A stretch of DNA of 64,000 bases from an uncultured Candidatus Binatia bacterium (GCA_958296235.1 OY282457.1:3901338-3965337); one strand, 5' to 3'; numbered from the stretch's first letter, positions 9,091 to 19,914 are shown. Notes: generated by a model from the letters alone, not told the origin. Translations and numbers: made by a program.

Positions 9091-10305
9091 ATGGAGTTCC
9101 CACGTATCAAACGGCTTCCGCCCTATCTGTTTGCCACCCTGGATAAAATGAAGATGGAGGCACGCTGGGCGGGTGAGGATATTATTGATTTTGGGATGGG
9201 CAATCCCGACCATCCCTCTCCGCAGCACGTTGTGGACAAGTTGGTGGAGGCCGCGGCCAAGCCGCAGAATCATCGCTATTCAACCTCGCGGGGGCTCTAT
9301 AAGCTGCGCCTGGCGATTTGTGACTGGTATAAACGTCGCTTTGAGGTGGAGCTTGATCCCGATTCCGAGTCCATTGTGACGATTGGATCGAAAGAGGGTT
9401 TATCCCATCTGGCGCTGTCGATTCTCGGTCCGGGTGATGTGGCCATCTGCCCGAGTCCGACCTATCCCATCCATCAGTATTCGATTGTCATGGCCAACGC
9501 TGATTTGCGGGTCGTTCCGCTCCGACCGGGAGAAGATTTCTTTGCCTCCCTTCAGGAAACGGTTCAGCAGTGTTGGCCGCGGCCCAAGGTTTTGCTGCTG
9601 TGCTTCCCGCATAATCCGACCACCGCGGTTGTGGACCTTGAATTTTTTACGCGCGTCGTGGAATTCGCCCGCGAGCATAAATTGTTTGTGATTCACGATT
9701 TCGCCTATGCCGACCTCTTTTTTGACGGTTATACGCCGCCGAGCTTTCTCCAGGTGCCTGGCGCAAAAGAGATCGGCGTCGAATTCTTTACCCTGTCGAA
9801 ATCCTACGATATGCCGGGCTGGCGCGTGGGCTTTGCCTGCGGCAATCCCGAAGCGATCATGGCCTTGGGCCGGCTCAAAAGCTATTTTGACTACGGTATT
9901 TTCCAGCCCATTCAAATTGCCGCGATTCATGCCCTGAACGGTCCCCAGGACTGCGTGGAGGACATGCGCCGGCGCTATCGTCAGCGCCGCGATGTCCTGA
10001 TTGACGGCCTGGAGCGGGTAGGCTGGCCTATCTCCAAACCCAAAGGCACGATGTTTGTCTGGGCGCACATCCCGGAGCCGCTGCGGGCTATGGGCTCTAT
10101 GGCCTTTGCCGAATTTCTCCTGACGGAGGCCAAAGTCGCCGTGTCTCCAGGGATCGGTTTCGGGCCGTATGGAGAAGACTACGTCCGTTTCGCACTGATT
10201 GAGAATGAGCATCGGACCCGGCAGGCGGTCCGGGGTATCCGCAAAGCCTTTGGCGGCGCAAGCGCTCCGGCCGAGCCGGCGGAGAAAAAGCTTCGAGCGG
10301 TATAA
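9091..10305 (+). CDS. alaC: PLP-dependent class I/II aminotransferase (AlaC-like)
   Basis: The 404-residue fold-type I aminotransferase has [11 protein letters not shown] at the N-terminus, the CFPHNPTT motif, [12 protein letters not shown] for pyridine-ring contacts, and the Schiff-base lysine in [14 protein letters not shown]. These match the alanine/LL-diaminopimelate-type aminotransferases (AlaC, formerly YfdZ), which make alanine from pyruvate and glutamate. Its stop overlaps the start of homoserine dehydrogenase (taATGa), so the two are translationally coupled; it may supply or use an amino acid linked to the aspartate pathway. Family is certain, exact substrate is not. Confidence 0.85.
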   Translation: MEFPRIKRLPPYLFATLDKMKMEARWAGEDIIDFGMGNPDHPSPQHVVDKLVEAAAKPQNHRYSTSRGLYKLRLAICDWYKRRFEVELDPDSESIVTIGSKEGLSHLALSILGPGDVAICPSPTYPIHQYSIVMANADLRVVPLRPGEDFFASLQETVQQCWPRPKVLLLCFPHNPTTAVVDLEFFTRVVEFAREHKLFVIHDFAYADLFFDGYTPPSFLQVPGAKEIGVEFFTLSKSYDMPGWRVGFACGNPEAIMALGRLKSYFDYGIFQPIQIAAIHALNGPQDCVEDMRRRYRQRRDVLIDGLERVGWPISKPKGTMFVWAHIPEPLRAMGSMAFAEFLLTEAKVAVSPGIGFGPYGEDYVRFALIENEHRTRQAVRGIRKAFGGASAPAEPAEKKLRAV

Positions 10306-11621
10306 TGACGAGGGAGGGTGTCAGGCTTGGTCTCGTTGGGTTGGGGACGGTTGGCTCCGGTGTGGTCCAACTCCTGGACCGGCAGCGCGAGGCGTTTGCG
10401 CGAAAAATAGGGGCGCCCCTGCAACTGGTCCACGTTGCGAGTCGGAGCATCGCCACAAAGCCGCACCCGCCTCTTCCCGGCGCGCGTTTATCGACCGACC
10501 CGTGGAGCGTTGTGCAGGATGCCGAGGTCGATATCGTCCTGGAACTCATGGGCGGCACCGACCCCGCTCGGGCGCTGGTGCTGGAAGCGATGGCGCGGGG
10601 CAAAGCCGTGGTGACGGCCAACAAAGCCCTGCTGGCTCTCCACGGCGACGAGGTGTTTGCCGCAGCCGAAGCGCAGGGGGTGGGCCTGGGGTTTGAAGCC
10701 AGCGTGGCCGGCGGCATCCCGATTATTCGGACGCTGCGGGAAGGCTTTGTCGCGGACCGTAACAAGGCGCTGTTCGGGATTGTGAATGGAACCTGCAACT
10801 ACATCCTGGCCACGATGAGTGAGGACGGCGCCGAGTTTGCGCCCGTCCTGCGCCGCGCCCAGGAGTTGGGCCTGGCGGAAGCCGACCCGCGTATGGATGT
10901 GGATGGCATTGACGCTGCCCAGAAGCTGACCCTGCTCATTATGCTCGCCTTTGGCGTGCGGGTGCCGGTCGATGCCGTGTACACCGAGGGGATTCGGCAG
11001 CTCGATCAGATCGATATTACCTTTGCGCGCGAGTTCGGCTACGCGCTCAAGCTGTTGGCGATTGCCAAGGAAGAAGCCGGCGTGCTGGAGGCTCGGGTCC
11101 ATCCGACCATGGTGCCGCAAGACAGTCTGCTGGCGGGTGTGGGAGGCGCGTATAATGCCATCTTTACGCAGGGGGAAGCCCTTGGCTCGTCTCTCCAGTT
11201 CGGACAGGGAGCCGGCAGTTTGCCGACCGCGGCCGCGGTCTTGTCCGACGTGGTTGAAAGCGCGCGGGCGCAGACAAAGCAACAGCAGCCCCGGCCACCG
11301 CTGGGCTGTGCCTGGACGGAGCTGAAGCCAGCCGCTGTCCGGCCTATGGATGCGCTGGTGAGCGAGTATTATCTGCGTTTCATGGCGGTTGACCGTCCTG
11401 GGGTGCTTACCCAGATCAGCGGGATTTTAGGCGACCAGGACATCAGCATTGCCTCGGTGATTCAGCGCGGGCGGAGCGAAGGCGATAATACTGTGCCCCT
11501 GGTCATGCGCACGCATGCCGCGCTTGAACGGAATTTGAAGGCCGCTCTGACCTTAGTCGATCGGTTGCCCATCGTGCAGGGGAAGTCCGTGTATGTGCGC
11601 ATTGAGGAGAGTCTTGGCTAA
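10305..11621 (+). CDS. hom: Homoserine dehydrogenase
   Basis: The 438-residue enzyme reduces aspartate semialdehyde to homoserine with NAD(P)H. It shows the Rossmann motif GLVGLGTVGSGV at about residues 8-19, the NKALLALHG region, the catalytic-core sequence GIVNGTCNYIL, LGLAEADPRMDVDG, and a C-terminal ACT domain (DRPGVLTQISGILGDQDISI) for allosteric control, probably by threonine. The start overlaps the preceding aminotransferase by one base. It is the first dedicated threonine-branch gene here and is followed by thrC, with no classical thrB between. Confidence 0.95.
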   Translation: MTREGVRLGLVGLGTVGSGVVQLLDRQREAFARKIGAPLQLVHVASRSIATKPHPPLPGARLSTDPWSVVQDAEVDIVLELMGGTDPARALVLEAMARGKAVVTANKALLALHGDEVFAAAEAQGVGLGFEASVAGGIPIIRTLREGFVADRNKALFGIVNGTCNYILATMSEDGAEFAPVLRRAQELGLAEADPRMDVDGIDAAQKLTLLIMLAFGVRVPVDAVYTEGIRQLDQIDITFAREFGYALKLLAIAKEEAGVLEARVHPTMVPQDSLLAGVGGAYNAIFTQGEALGSSLQFGQGAGSLPTAAAVLSDVVESARAQTKQQQPRPPLGCAWTELKPAAVRPMDALVSEYYLRFMAVDRPGVLTQISGILGDQDISIASVIQRGRSEGDNTVPLVMRTHAALERNLKAALTLVDRLPIVQGKSVYVRIEESLG

Positions 11622-11660
11622 GGCAACGGACTGGATGGCAAGAAGCGGTCAGAGACAGCT

Positions 11661-13082
11661 ATGACACACAGCGCGCTGACAGATGCTCCTGCGCTTCCTC
11701 TGACGGCCCCGAACCCGTCTCCGTTTCGGGCCTGGTTTGGCTGTGCGGCCGGCTGTCCGGGTGAACAGCCGCTCAACGAGATTCTGTACTACTGCCCGAC
11801 CTGCGGCGGGCTGTTGGATGTGCAGCACGATATGAACGCCCTCAAGACGCGCCCGCCCCAAGAATGGCGGCGTTTGTTTGACGAGCGCTATCGACGCACC
11901 CTCTACCCCTATGGCAGTGGGGTGTGGGGCAAGAAAGAAATGGTGTGTCCGACTATTGACGACACGAACATCGTTTCCACCTATGAGGGCGGCACCAACC
12001 TGTTCTGGGCTGAGCGCTTCGGACGTGACATCGGTATTGACGATCTGTGGGTCAAACAGTGCGGCAACTCCCATACCGGGTCATTCAAGGACCTGGGCAT
12101 GACGGTGCTCGTCTCTATGGTGAAGCAAATGATTGCCGACGGTGTGTCTATTCCCGCGGTTGCGTGCGCCTCAACCGGCGATACGTCGGCTGCCCTGGCT
12201 GCCTACTGCGCCGCGGCCGGTATCCCGGCTATTGTGATTCTGCCCCGCAATCGGGTATCTACTGCGCAACTGATTCAGCCTATGGCAAACGGAGCGCTGA
12301 CCTTGTCGCTCGATACCGACTTTGACGGCTGTATGCGGGTCGTGCGCGAGCTGTGTACAAAAGAAAACATCTATCTGGCCAATTCGATGAACAGTCTGCG
12401 GCTTGAGGGGCAGAAGACCATTTCGATTGAGATTGTTCAGCAGTTTGACTGGGAAGTCCCTGATGTGGTGATTGTCCCCGGCGGAAATCTGGGTAACGTC
12501 ACGGCAATCGGACGGGGCTTCCTGCTCATGCAGGCACTTGGGATGATTGATCGCCTGCCCCGTCTGGTTTGTGCCCAGGCCGAACGCGCCAATCCATTGT
12601 ACAAGAGCTTTACCGCCGGCTTTGAAAAATATCGTCCGGTCAAAGCCAAAAAAACCCTGGCGTCAGCCATTCAGATCGGGAACCCGGTCAGTGTGCATAA
12701 AGCCATTCGGGTTCTTCAGGCATTCGACAGCATTGTGGAACAGGCCAGCGAGGAAGAGCTGGCTGAAGCGTCGGCACTGGCAGATTTGACCGGCCTGTTC
12801 AACTGTCCGCACACCGGAGTTGCGCTCGCCGTCCTGCTGAAACTGGCGCGCAGTGGGCAGATTCGGTCACACGAACGGGTCGTTGTGATATCCACCGCGC
12901 ATGGGCTCAAGTTTACCGACTTCAAACGGCGCTATCATGAAGGGCGGTTGCGCGGGCTGGCCGCGCGCTCGGCAAACAGGCCGATTGAATCTCCGGCCGA
13001 TTATCAAAGCGCCCGGGCTGCGATTTTTGGCGCGCTTGAACGCCGGTCGGCATCTCCTGTTCACGGCTTCCCAGATGGGTGA
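11661..13082 (+). CDS. thrC: Threonine synthase
   Basis: The 473-residue PLP enzyme converts O-phosphohomoserine to threonine. The PLP lysine lies in [11 protein letters not shown], with [19 protein letters not shown] for phosphate binding and [11 protein letters not shown] for the cofactor. The N-terminus carries a Cys-rich segment (GCAAGCPGE ... YYCPTCGG) resembling a zinc ribbon, seen in some bacterial and archaeal ThrC. The next gene begins 5 bp after the stop codon. Confidence 0.95.
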   Translation: MTHSALTDAPALPLTAPNPSPFRAWFGCAAGCPGEQPLNEILYYCPTCGGLLDVQHDMNALKTRPPQEWRRLFDERYRRTLYPYGSGVWGKKEMVCPTIDDTNIVSTYEGGTNLFWAERFGRDIGIDDLWVKQCGNSHTGSFKDLGMTVLVSMVKQMIADGVSIPAVACASTGDTSAALAAYCAAAGIPAIVILPRNRVSTAQLIQPMANGALTLSLDTDFDGCMRVVRELCTKENIYLANSMNSLRLEGQKTISIEIVQQFDWEVPDVVIVPGGNLGNVTAIGRGFLLMQALGMIDRLPRLVCAQAERANPLYKSFTAGFEKYRPVKAKKTLASAIQIGNPVSVHKAIRVLQAFDSIVEQASEEELAEASALADLTGLFNCPHTGVALAVLLKLARSGQIRSHERVVVISTAHGLKFTDFKRRYHEGRLRGLAARSANRPIESPADYQSARAAIFGALERRSASPVHGFPDG

Positions 13083-13087
13083 GAGGT

Positions 13088-14311
13088 ATGAAATACATTG
13101 TTCTCCAAGGTGATGGCATGGCGGACTGGCCGGTCGATGAACTCGGCGGGAAAACGCCGCTTGAGTACGCGCATACGCCGCATATGGACCATATCGCCTC
13201 CCACGGCATATTGGGCCTTACCCAGACGATTCCCGAGGGCTATCCCGCGGGCAGCGATGTCGGAACCATGAGTTTGCTCGGCTACGACCCGCGTCAATAC
13301 CACACCGGTCGCTCGCCCATTGAAGCGGCCAGTATGGGAGTGGACTTGGGGCCGGCAGATATTGCGTTTCGGTGCAATCTGGTGACCCTGGGCCGCGCCG
13401 CGGATGGAACCGAAACCATGCTGGACTTTGCGGCAGACCACATCCCGAGTGCGGACGCGGCTGAATTGATTGGGGCGCTTCAGCGCGAGTTGGGCAGCGA
13501 TGCGTTTTCCTTTTATCCCGGTGTAAGCTATCGGCACCTGCTGGTCTGGCACGGCGGCAAGGAAGGGATGGACACCACGCCCCCGCACGATATTACCGGC
13601 CAACCCGTACAGGGACATTGGCCCCAGGGAGACGGCAGCGACCAGCTGTGTTCGCTGATGAAACGCGCTCAGGAGATTTGTGCCGAGCATCCCGTCAATG
13701 CCAAACGTCAGGCCGAGGGGCATAAGCCGGCCTCTTCGATCTGGCTGTGGGGACAGGGCCGCCGTCCTGCCGTGCCGACGATCGCCGAGCGTTTTGGTCT
13801 CAGCGGTTCGGTCATTTCCGCGGTTGATCTGGTCCGTGGTATTGGCGTCCTGGCTGGGCTTGAGGTGATCCAGGTGCCCGGAGCGACCGGCTTTCTTGAT
13901 ACGAATTATCTGGGCAAAGCCGAATACGGTCTGGCCGCTCTGCGTGACCAGGATTTTCTCTTCCTGCACGTTGAGGCAACGGACGAAGCCGGGCATATGG
14001 GCGCGGCTGATAAAAAGGTCCAGGCGCTTGAGGATTTTGATGCGAAAGTCGTGGGGACTATCCTGGATGGTCTGACCGCTTTCCCCGAATGGACCATCTT
14101 ACTGATGCCCGACCATGCCACGCCCGTTGCGATCAAGACCCATTCGTCCGACCCCGTGCCGTTTGCCGTGCTCTCGTCCCATGACCGCACGCCGCCGGCT
14201 CCAACTATGAGATATAATGAACCGTGCGCCAAAGCGACGAATGTGTTTGTGGCGGAGGCCTGGCGTTTGATGGAGCACGTGATTCGCGGACAGGTGCGGG
14301 CCCTGGTGTAA
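13088..14311 (+). CDS. AP-superfamily protein: proposed homoserine kinase / cofactor-independent phosphoglycerate mutase
   Basis: The 407-residue alkaline-phosphatase-superfamily protein of the archaeal-type iPGM group begins MKYIVLQGDGMADWPVDELG. It has GSDVGTMSLLGYDP with the nucleophilic serine region, FLHVEATDEAGHMG and LLMPDHATPV for metal ligands. Bacterial members next to threonine genes have been proposed as alternative homoserine kinases where thrB is absent. Here it follows hom and thrC directly, which supports that role. I chose ATG 13088 behind gagaggt; an upstream in-frame GTG at 13079 is less likely. Phosphoglycerate mutase activity remains possible. Confidence 0.8.
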   Translation: MKYIVLQGDGMADWPVDELGGKTPLEYAHTPHMDHIASHGILGLTQTIPEGYPAGSDVGTMSLLGYDPRQYHTGRSPIEAASMGVDLGPADIAFRCNLVTLGRAADGTETMLDFAADHIPSADAAELIGALQRELGSDAFSFYPGVSYRHLLVWHGGKEGMDTTPPHDITGQPVQGHWPQGDGSDQLCSLMKRAQEICAEHPVNAKRQAEGHKPASSIWLWGQGRRPAVPTIAERFGLSGSVISAVDLVRGIGVLAGLEVIQVPGATGFLDTNYLGKAEYGLAALRDQDFLFLHVEATDEAGHMGAADKKVQALEDFDAKVVGTILDGLTAFPEWTILLMPDHATPVAIKTHSSDPVPFAVLSSHDRTPPAPTMRYNEPCAKATNVFVAEAWRLMEHVIRGQVRALV

Positions 14312-14341
14312 GTGAGATCGGGAGACACAAAGAGATTCGGT

Positions 14342-15298
14342 ATGGACCGGAACCTCGCGCTTGAATTCGTTCGGGTGACAGAAGCCGCGGCTTTAGCCGC
14401 AGCCGCCCATATGGGGCGGGGAGATGAAGCGGTTGCCGACGCCGCGGCTGTGGAGGCCATGCACCGGCTGTTTCCTGATATCGAGTTCAGGGGTCATCTG
14501 GTCATGGGCGAAGGAGACGAGGACTCGGTGCCCATGCTGTACGTGGACGAAGTGCTCGGGACGGGAACAGGCTCGACCATTGAGGTCGCCGTCGATGCGC
14601 TTGAAGGGGCAACCACCTGCGCGCTGGGCGCGCCGAATGCGATTGGGGCGATTGCCGTTGCCGAAGAAGGCGGCTTTCTCCGCTGTCCCGCGGATGTGTA
14701 TATGGAGAAAATGGCGGTCGGACCCTGGGGCCGGGGGGTGATTGATCTGGATAAATCGATGGGTGACAATCTTACCGCCCTCGCAGCGGTGAAAGGAGTC
14801 AAGCCGCAGAGCCTGCGGGTGGTCATGCTTGATCGGCCGCGTCATGCCAAGTTGCTGCGCGAACTGCGCGACATCGACGTCCATGTCACCCTGATAAGCG
14901 ATGGGGATTTGTCCGCGGCTTTAGCCACCACGCGGGAGGAGTCCGGGATCGACCTGTTGGTTGGGACGGGTCGCGCCGCACAGGGTATTCTCGCGGCGGC
15001 GGCCCTGCGGTGTCTGGGCGGAGAGATTCAGGCGCGCTTCCAGCCGGGGAATGCCGCGGAATTTGAACAGCTGCGGGAAAGCGGGGTGGACGATATTCGG
15101 AAAAAGTATACAGCAGAAGAACTCGCCCGAGGCAGCGTTGTCTTTGCCGCAACCGGGGTGACAACCGGGAACTATCTGCGCGGGGTGCGGTTTTTTCCTG
15201 GGGGAGGCGAGTCGCACTCTGTGGTGATGCGCTCAAAGAGCCGGACTATCCGCTTTCTCAATACTTTTCACTACTTTGAGGAACAGCCGGAGTACTGA
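14342..15298 (+). CDS. glpX: Class II fructose-1,6-bisphosphatase
   Basis: The product is 318 residues from ATG 14342 (MDRNLALEFVRVTEAAALAA), the usual GlpX N-terminus. Metal and substrate motifs include VMGEGDED, AVDALEGATTCA, DVYMEKMAVG and GTGRAAQGI. The enzyme hydrolyses fructose-1,6-bisphosphate in gluconeogenesis. It follows the phosphoglycerate-mutase-like gene closely and is followed two bases later by an enoyl-CoA hydratase, so it belongs to the same transcription unit. The in-frame codons between 14312 and 14342 do not resemble GlpX. Confidence 0.93.
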   Translation: MDRNLALEFVRVTEAAALAAAAHMGRGDEAVADAAAVEAMHRLFPDIEFRGHLVMGEGDEDSVPMLYVDEVLGTGTGSTIEVAVDALEGATTCALGAPNAIGAIAVAEEGGFLRCPADVYMEKMAVGPWGRGVIDLDKSMGDNLTALAAVKGVKPQSLRVVMLDRPRHAKLLRELRDIDVHVTLISDGDLSAALATTREESGIDLLVGTGRAAQGILAAAALRCLGGEIQARFQPGNAAEFEQLRESGVDDIRKKYTAEELARGSVVFAATGVTTGNYLRGVRFFPGGGESHSVVMRSKSRTIRFLNTFHYFEEQPEY

Positions 15299-15299
15299 T

Positions 15300-16082
15300 A
15301 TGACGTATGAAAATATCCTGTTTGAAAAAGAAGGGGCGATCGGCATTCTGAGCGTCAATCGCCCCAAGAGCCTGAATGCGCTGAACCCCGCCACCCTGAA
15401 CGAGATTGCGACCTGCCTGGACGCGGTCCAGCAGGATGCCGGGCTCCGCTGTCTTGTGATGACCGGCGCGGGCGACCGGGCTTTTGTTGCCGGCGCGGAT
15501 ATCTCGGCGATGGTGTCGATGTCTCCCCTGGAGGGAAAAGCCTTTGCGTCCTTGGGACTCCGCGTGGCGCGGACACTTGAGGAAATGCCCATTCCCGTGA
15601 TTGCCGCGGTCAATGGCTTTGCCCTGGGCGGCGGCATAGAACTCGCCCTGGCCTGTGATATGATTATTGCTGCGGATACGGCCAGGTTCGGTCAGCCTGA
15701 AATCAACCTTGGGGTCATTCCCGGCTTTGGCGGCACCCAGCGCTTAGCGCGTCGGATTGGGCTGCCGCTGGCCCGAGAACTGATCTACTCTGGCGATATG
15801 ATCGATGCCGAGGCCGCGGTTCGCTACGGTTTAGCGAATCGCGTCGTGCCCGCGGCCGAGTGTGTGCAGGCGGCCAAAGCGCTCGCCCATAAACTGGCCA
15901 CAAAGCCGCCCATTGCCATACAGCAGGCAAAGGCGGCCATTCATGCCGGGATTGATATGGATATTGTCAATGGCTGTCGTTTTGAAACCGAGGCCTTTGG
16001 GTTGACGTTTGCAACGCAGGACAAGGCCGAAGGGATGGCCGCCTTTCTTGAAAAACGAGCGGCAAAGTTTTCTGGAAAGTAA
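15300..16082 (+). CDS. Enoyl-CoA hydratase/isomerase family protein
   Basis: The 260-residue crotonase-fold protein has the oxyanion-hole motif AGADISAM and the central NGFALGGGIELALACDMIIA, followed by FGQPEINLGVIPGFGGTQRL, where the second glutamate matches the catalytic pair of hydratases. It likely hydrates short-chain enoyl-CoA. The true start is ATG 15300 (MTYENILFEKEG). It sits just upstream of the methylmalonyl-CoA mutase subunits, so branched-chain or odd-chain acid catabolism is the likely setting. Confidence 0.9.
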   Translation: MTYENILFEKEGAIGILSVNRPKSLNALNPATLNEIATCLDAVQQDAGLRCLVMTGAGDRAFVAGADISAMVSMSPLEGKAFASLGLRVARTLEEMPIPVIAAVNGFALGGGIELALACDMIIAADTARFGQPEINLGVIPGFGGTQRLARRIGLPLARELIYSGDMIDAEAAVRYGLANRVVPAAECVQAAKALAHKLATKPPIAIQQAKAAIHAGIDMDIVNGCRFETEAFGLTFATQDKAEGMAAFLEKRAAKFSGK

Positions 16083-16206
16083 GACGAGCGTGGCCCTATT
16101 CCGGGCGGGTTCGTCATGCTATGTAGCGTAAAATCTGTTGCTCCCAAAAGGACTTGGGACGGAGAGCGAATACGCTGGAGAGACAGCTGGGTCTTTCGGA
16201 GGAAGC

Positions 16207-17838
16207 ATGAATAAGCAAGCGTGGTTGAATGAGAAATATCCTCAACAGGAGGAACGTTCGGAGCGATTTTCGACCATATCCGATATGGAGATTGAGCCCG
16301 TCTATACGCCGGACGATCTCAACGGCTCCAACCTCGAAGGGGTAGGCTATCCGGGAGAATACCCTTACACCCGCGGGGTGTACCCGAGTATGTATCGGGG
16401 TCGCTACTGGACCATGCGTCAGTTCGCCGGGTTTGGCACGCCTGAGGATACGAATCAACGCTTTAAGCTGCTGCTGTCCGAGGGGCAAACCGGCCTGTCA
16501 ACAGCCTTTGATATGCCGGTGCTGATGGGTTATGACGCGGACCATCCGCGCTCATTGGGCGAGGTTGGCCGTGAGGGGGTGTCGGTTTCGACCATAAAAG
16601 ACATGGAGCGCCTGTTCCAGGACATTCCGCTCGATAAAGTCTCCACCTCGATGACGGTGAACTGTACGGCCAGTATTTTACTCGCCATGTATATTGCGGT
16701 TGCGGATAAGCAGGGCATCCCCCGCAGTCAGATCAGCGGGACGATCCAGAACGATATGCTCAAGGAGTATATTGCCCAAAAAGAGTGGATTTGCCCCCCC
16801 GAGCCAGCCGTCCGCATTGTCACCGACATGATTGAATTCTGTGCCAAGGAGGTGCCACGCTGGCACGCCGTCTCGATTTCGGGCTACCACATCCGTGAGG
16901 CCGGATCGACTGCGGTCCAGGAATTGGCCTTTACCCTGGCCGACGGCATTGGCTATGTCCAAGCCGGTATGGAACGGGGGCTCGATGTTGACGAGTTTGC
17001 CCCGCGGTTATCTTTTTTCTTTGATATTCATAACGACTTTTTTGAAGAAATTGCCAAACTGCGAGCGGCCCGCCGGATGTGGGCCACGATCATGAAGGAG
17101 CGTTTTAACGCCAAGAATCCTCGTTCCATGCTGCTGCGTACGCACTGCCAGACAGCCGGTGTCAGCCTGACGGCTCAGCAACCGGTCAACAACGTCGTGC
17201 GGGTGGCGATTCAGGCCCTGGCCGGCGTCCTGGGCGGCACCCAGTCGCTGCATACCAATTCCATGGACGAGACCCTGGCCCTGCCAACTGAAGAGTCGGT
17301 CACGGTCGCGCTGCGGACCCAGCAAATTATTGCGGAAGAGAGCGGGGTCACCAACTTCGTTGATCCGCTGGGCGGCAGTTGGGCCATCGAAGCCCTGACG
17401 GACCGTATGGAAAAAGAGGCCTTCGCCTATATCGACCGGATTGACGAACTCGGCGGCATTATCCGGGCGATTAATATCGGCTTTCCGCAAAAGGAAATAG
17501 CCGATGCGGCCTATCGCTATCAGCAACAGTTGGATGCCAGGGAAAAGGTAATTGTCGGGGTGAATTCGCACGCGGTTGAAGAAGAGCGCCCGATGGAAAT
17601 CCTCAAGATTGATCCTGAAGTGGAGCGCAGCCAGATTGCCCAGGTCACGCAGGTCAAACAGGGGCGTGACAAGGCCACGGCCGAAGAACAGCTTGGCCGG
17701 GTCCATGCCGCGGCGCGGAACGGGCAGAACCTGATGCCGGTCCTGATTGATGCCGTCAAGGCCCACTGTACCGTGGGTGAAATCTCCGATGTCTATCGTG
17801 AGGTGTTTGGCGTCTATCAAGACCCTGCCTGGCTGTGA
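16207..17838 (+). CDS. Methylmalonyl-CoA mutase large (catalytic) subunit
   Basis: The product is 543 residues from ATG 16207, behind a strong ggagga. It contains the TIM-barrel substrate region ([73 protein letters not shown]). It lacks the C-terminal cobalamin domain, which is encoded separately by the next gene. This is the split arrangement known from archaea and several bacteria. The enzyme interconverts methylmalonyl-CoA and succinyl-CoA. An isobutyryl-CoA or other acyl-CoA mutase cannot be excluded from motifs alone. Confidence 0.92.
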   Translation: MNKQAWLNEKYPQQEERSERFSTISDMEIEPVYTPDDLNGSNLEGVGYPGEYPYTRGVYPSMYRGRYWTMRQFAGFGTPEDTNQRFKLLLSEGQTGLSTAFDMPVLMGYDADHPRSLGEVGREGVSVSTIKDMERLFQDIPLDKVSTSMTVNCTASILLAMYIAVADKQGIPRSQISGTIQNDMLKEYIAQKEWICPPEPAVRIVTDMIEFCAKEVPRWHAVSISGYHIREAGSTAVQELAFTLADGIGYVQAGMERGLDVDEFAPRLSFFFDIHNDFFEEIAKLRAARRMWATIMKERFNAKNPRSMLLRTHCQTAGVSLTAQQPVNNVVRVAIQALAGVLGGTQSLHTNSMDETLALPTEESVTVALRTQQIIAEESGVTNFVDPLGGSWAIEALTDRMEKEAFAYIDRIDELGGIIRAINIGFPQKEIADAAYRYQQQLDAREKVIVGVNSHAVEEERPMEILKIDPEVERSQIAQVTQVKQGRDKATAEEQLGRVHAAARNGQNLMPVLIDAVKAHCTVGEISDVYREVFGVYQDPAWL

Positions 17839-17859
17839 CGACGTTTTTTGGAGGTTGGT

Positions 17860-18273
17860 GTGTCCGAAGAAAAAATACTCCGCATCCTGGTTGCAAAAGC
17901 TGGACTCGATGGTCACGACCGCGGTGCAAAAATTATTGCTCGCGCGCTCAGGGACGCCGGCTTTGAGGTGATCTATACCGGCTTGCATCAGACGCCGGAA
18001 ATGATCGCTGAAGCGGCTGTGCAGGAAGACGTAGATGCCGTTGGGCTCAGCATTCTGTCCGGTGCGCATATGACCTTATTCCCGGCTATTCTGGGGGCGC
18101 TCAAAGAACGTGGCGCCGAGGATGTTGCTGTTTTTGGTGGCGGGATCGTCCCGGAGGACGATATGCCCGGACTGACGAAAGTCGGCGTGAAAACAGTGTT
18201 TACCCCCGGAGCCAGCACCCAGGAAATTGTGGACTGGATTTGGGCCAATGTTGAACCGCGGTCTGGTCTCTAG
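17860..18273 (+). CDS. Methylmalonyl-CoA mutase small (B12-binding) subunit
   Basis: The 137-residue cobalamin-binding domain has the base-off signature GLDGHDRG (DxHxxG, lower-ligand His19), followed by SILSGAHM and [10 protein letters not shown]. The start is GTG 17860 after ggaggtt. It sits 21 bp after the large subunit and completes the mutase. Adenosylcobalamin supply may be linked to the BtuF-like gene further along. Confidence 0.95.
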   Translation: MSEEKILRILVAKAGLDGHDRGAKIIARALRDAGFEVIYTGLHQTPEMIAEAAVQEDVDAVGLSILSGAHMTLFPAILGALKERGAEDVAVFGGGIVPEDDMPGLTKVGVKTVFTPGASTQEIVDWIWANVEPRSGL

Positions 18274-18383
18274 GCGGGGGAACGCGCCTCGTTGGCAAGG
18301 GGAGTATGGTTAAACTTGTCGGCTGTGCAAGCAGTTCCCATGATTGACGGCTAATCACCTGTTTTCAGACGGCTCCCCCTGCT

Positions 18384-19583
18384 GTGGAGTGCTTTGACGT
18401 CATTATTATTGGCTCCGGTCCGGCCGGGACCGCAACCGCGCTCAATCTGTTGCGGGCTGACCCGACGCTCGCTTGCAATATTCTCCTGCTCGACAAAGCC
18501 GTTCATCCCCGGGAGAAGATCTGCGCCGGCGGACTCATCCCCCATACCCTTGATTGCCTCAACGCCTTAGAGATTCCTTTGACCGTTCCTCACGTCCAGG
18601 TCAACCGGGCTCGTGTCCGGGCCTTGCCCGGACGCGAGGTCGTGTGTGACGAAGGGGGGATGTGTTCCATTATTCGCCGGAACGAGTTTGATTTTTTACT
18701 CGTGCGCGCCGCTGCGGAGCGCGGAGCGGAAATCCGGCAGGGGGAAAAGGTCATCCGGTTGGTTCGAGAGTCGGACGGCATTCGGGTGATGACCGAAAAG
18801 ACGACGTATCGCGCGCGGATTGTGGTCGGAGCTGACGGGTCCGGGAGCCGGGTGCGACGGCAATTGATCGGACAGACCCGCCAGCCAGTTGGCAAGGCCA
18901 TTATGGCCGATGTCCCGGTCTCAGAAACAGACTGGGACGGCTTCGCCCAACAGCGCTACGATTTTAATTTTCTGCCCGTCCAGGACGGGTTGCGCGGTTA
19001 TCTGTGGGCCTTCCCCTGTCTGATTGAGCAGGTTGCGCATGTGAACCTCGGCATTTATTCATTGGGCGTCCGGTCTTTCTCAAACGCGGCCCTCCAGGAT
19101 CGTCTCACCACAGAAATCGACACCTTCAGTCCAGCGCGGGCAGCCGGGCAAACCCGCCGGCTGCGGGCCTTCCCTATTTATGGCTATGCCCTCGAACGGC
19201 CGCTTGCCGCTCCGCATGTGGCGCTCGTCGGCGATGCGGCAGGAGCGGAACCGCTTCTGGGGGAAGGCATTTCCTTTGCGCTTGAATATGGAGCCTTTGC
19301 CGCTCAGGCCATCCGTGAGGCACTGCGGACCAAAGACTTCTCGTTTGACTCCTATACCCGGACGCTCGCCCAGGCATGGTTGGGCAAGAAGCTGGCCCGG
19401 CTGTCTTTTGCCACCAAGCTGTTCTATGGTCGGACCGCCCGTTTGTGGTTCACGCTTGCGGCGCGGAATACGCGCCTCCAATCCGTTGGCTTGAAATGGT
19501 ATAATGGGGTGGACGGCTGGCATCAGCGGAGTGGCTGGGATGCCGTCCGAGCGGTCATCAACCGATATCCGAGGCAGCCGTAA
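18384..19583 (+). CDS. Geranylgeranyl reductase family FAD-dependent oxidoreductase
   Basis: The 399-residue protein begins (GTG start) with an FAD-binding GxGxxG motif (VIIIGSGPAGTATALNLL), then a conserved KICAGGLIP segment, VVGADGSGSRVRR, and GDAAGAEPLLGEGISFALEYG near the FAD. These are diagnostic of the geranylgeranyl reductase/ChlP-like group, which saturates isoprenoid chains of quinones, lipids or pigments. It is followed by a small membrane protein. The substrate cannot be deduced. Confidence 0.88.
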   Translation: MECFDVIIIGSGPAGTATALNLLRADPTLACNILLLDKAVHPREKICAGGLIPHTLDCLNALEIPLTVPHVQVNRARVRALPGREVVCDEGGMCSIIRRNEFDFLLVRAAAERGAEIRQGEKVIRLVRESDGIRVMTEKTTYRARIVVGADGSGSRVRRQLIGQTRQPVGKAIMADVPVSETDWDGFAQQRYDFNFLPVQDGLRGYLWAFPCLIEQVAHVNLGIYSLGVRSFSNAALQDRLTTEIDTFSPARAAGQTRRLRAFPIYGYALERPLAAPHVALVGDAAGAEPLLGEGISFALEYGAFAAQAIREALRTKDFSFDSYTRTLAQAWLGKKLARLSFATKLFYGRTARLWFTLAARNTRLQSVGLKWYNGVDGWHQRSGWDAVRAVINRYPRQP

Positions 19584-19595
19584 GGAGGCAAGAGC

Positions 19596-19904
19596 GTGGC
19601 ACGACAGAAAAAGACTCGACCGGCAGCGCCAAAGCGTAAAAAAAGACGCTGGCTATGGATTCCGAAACTCATGCTCCTCATGGCGTGTGTGGGGCTGGTG
19701 CTGTTTATCGGCGCAATTTTTATGATGGAAGAAGAATTACGTCGAGTTGGCCTGTTCGGTTCTGAGGAAGGGACGGCGACGGCCGATAGCCAAGTCATTG
19801 CTCAGCCGGCCTCTGAAAAGAGCCACGCCGCCTCTGTCGAAGAAGTTACCCCAGAGGAACGCCGGGAATTAGAAGCCATTCTGCAACAGGGGAAGGAAAG
19901 ATAA
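19596..19904 (+). CDS. Small single-pass membrane protein, unknown function
   Basis: The 102-residue protein starts at GTG 19596 behind a strong aaggagg. It has a very basic N-terminus (RQKKTRPAAPKRKKRR), one membrane helix at about residues 25-44, and an acidic C-terminus with EEVTPEERRELEAIL. The charge distribution predicts N-in topology. No named family. It lies 12 bp from the reductase upstream and 10 bp from the next gene, so it is certainly in the operon. Confidence 0.7.
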   Translation: MARQKKTRPAAPKRKKRRWLWIPKLMLLMACVGLVLFIGAIFMMEEELRRVGLFGSEEGTATADSQVIAQPASEKSHAASVEEVTPEERRELEAILQQGKER

Positions 19905-19914
19905 CCTGAAAACA

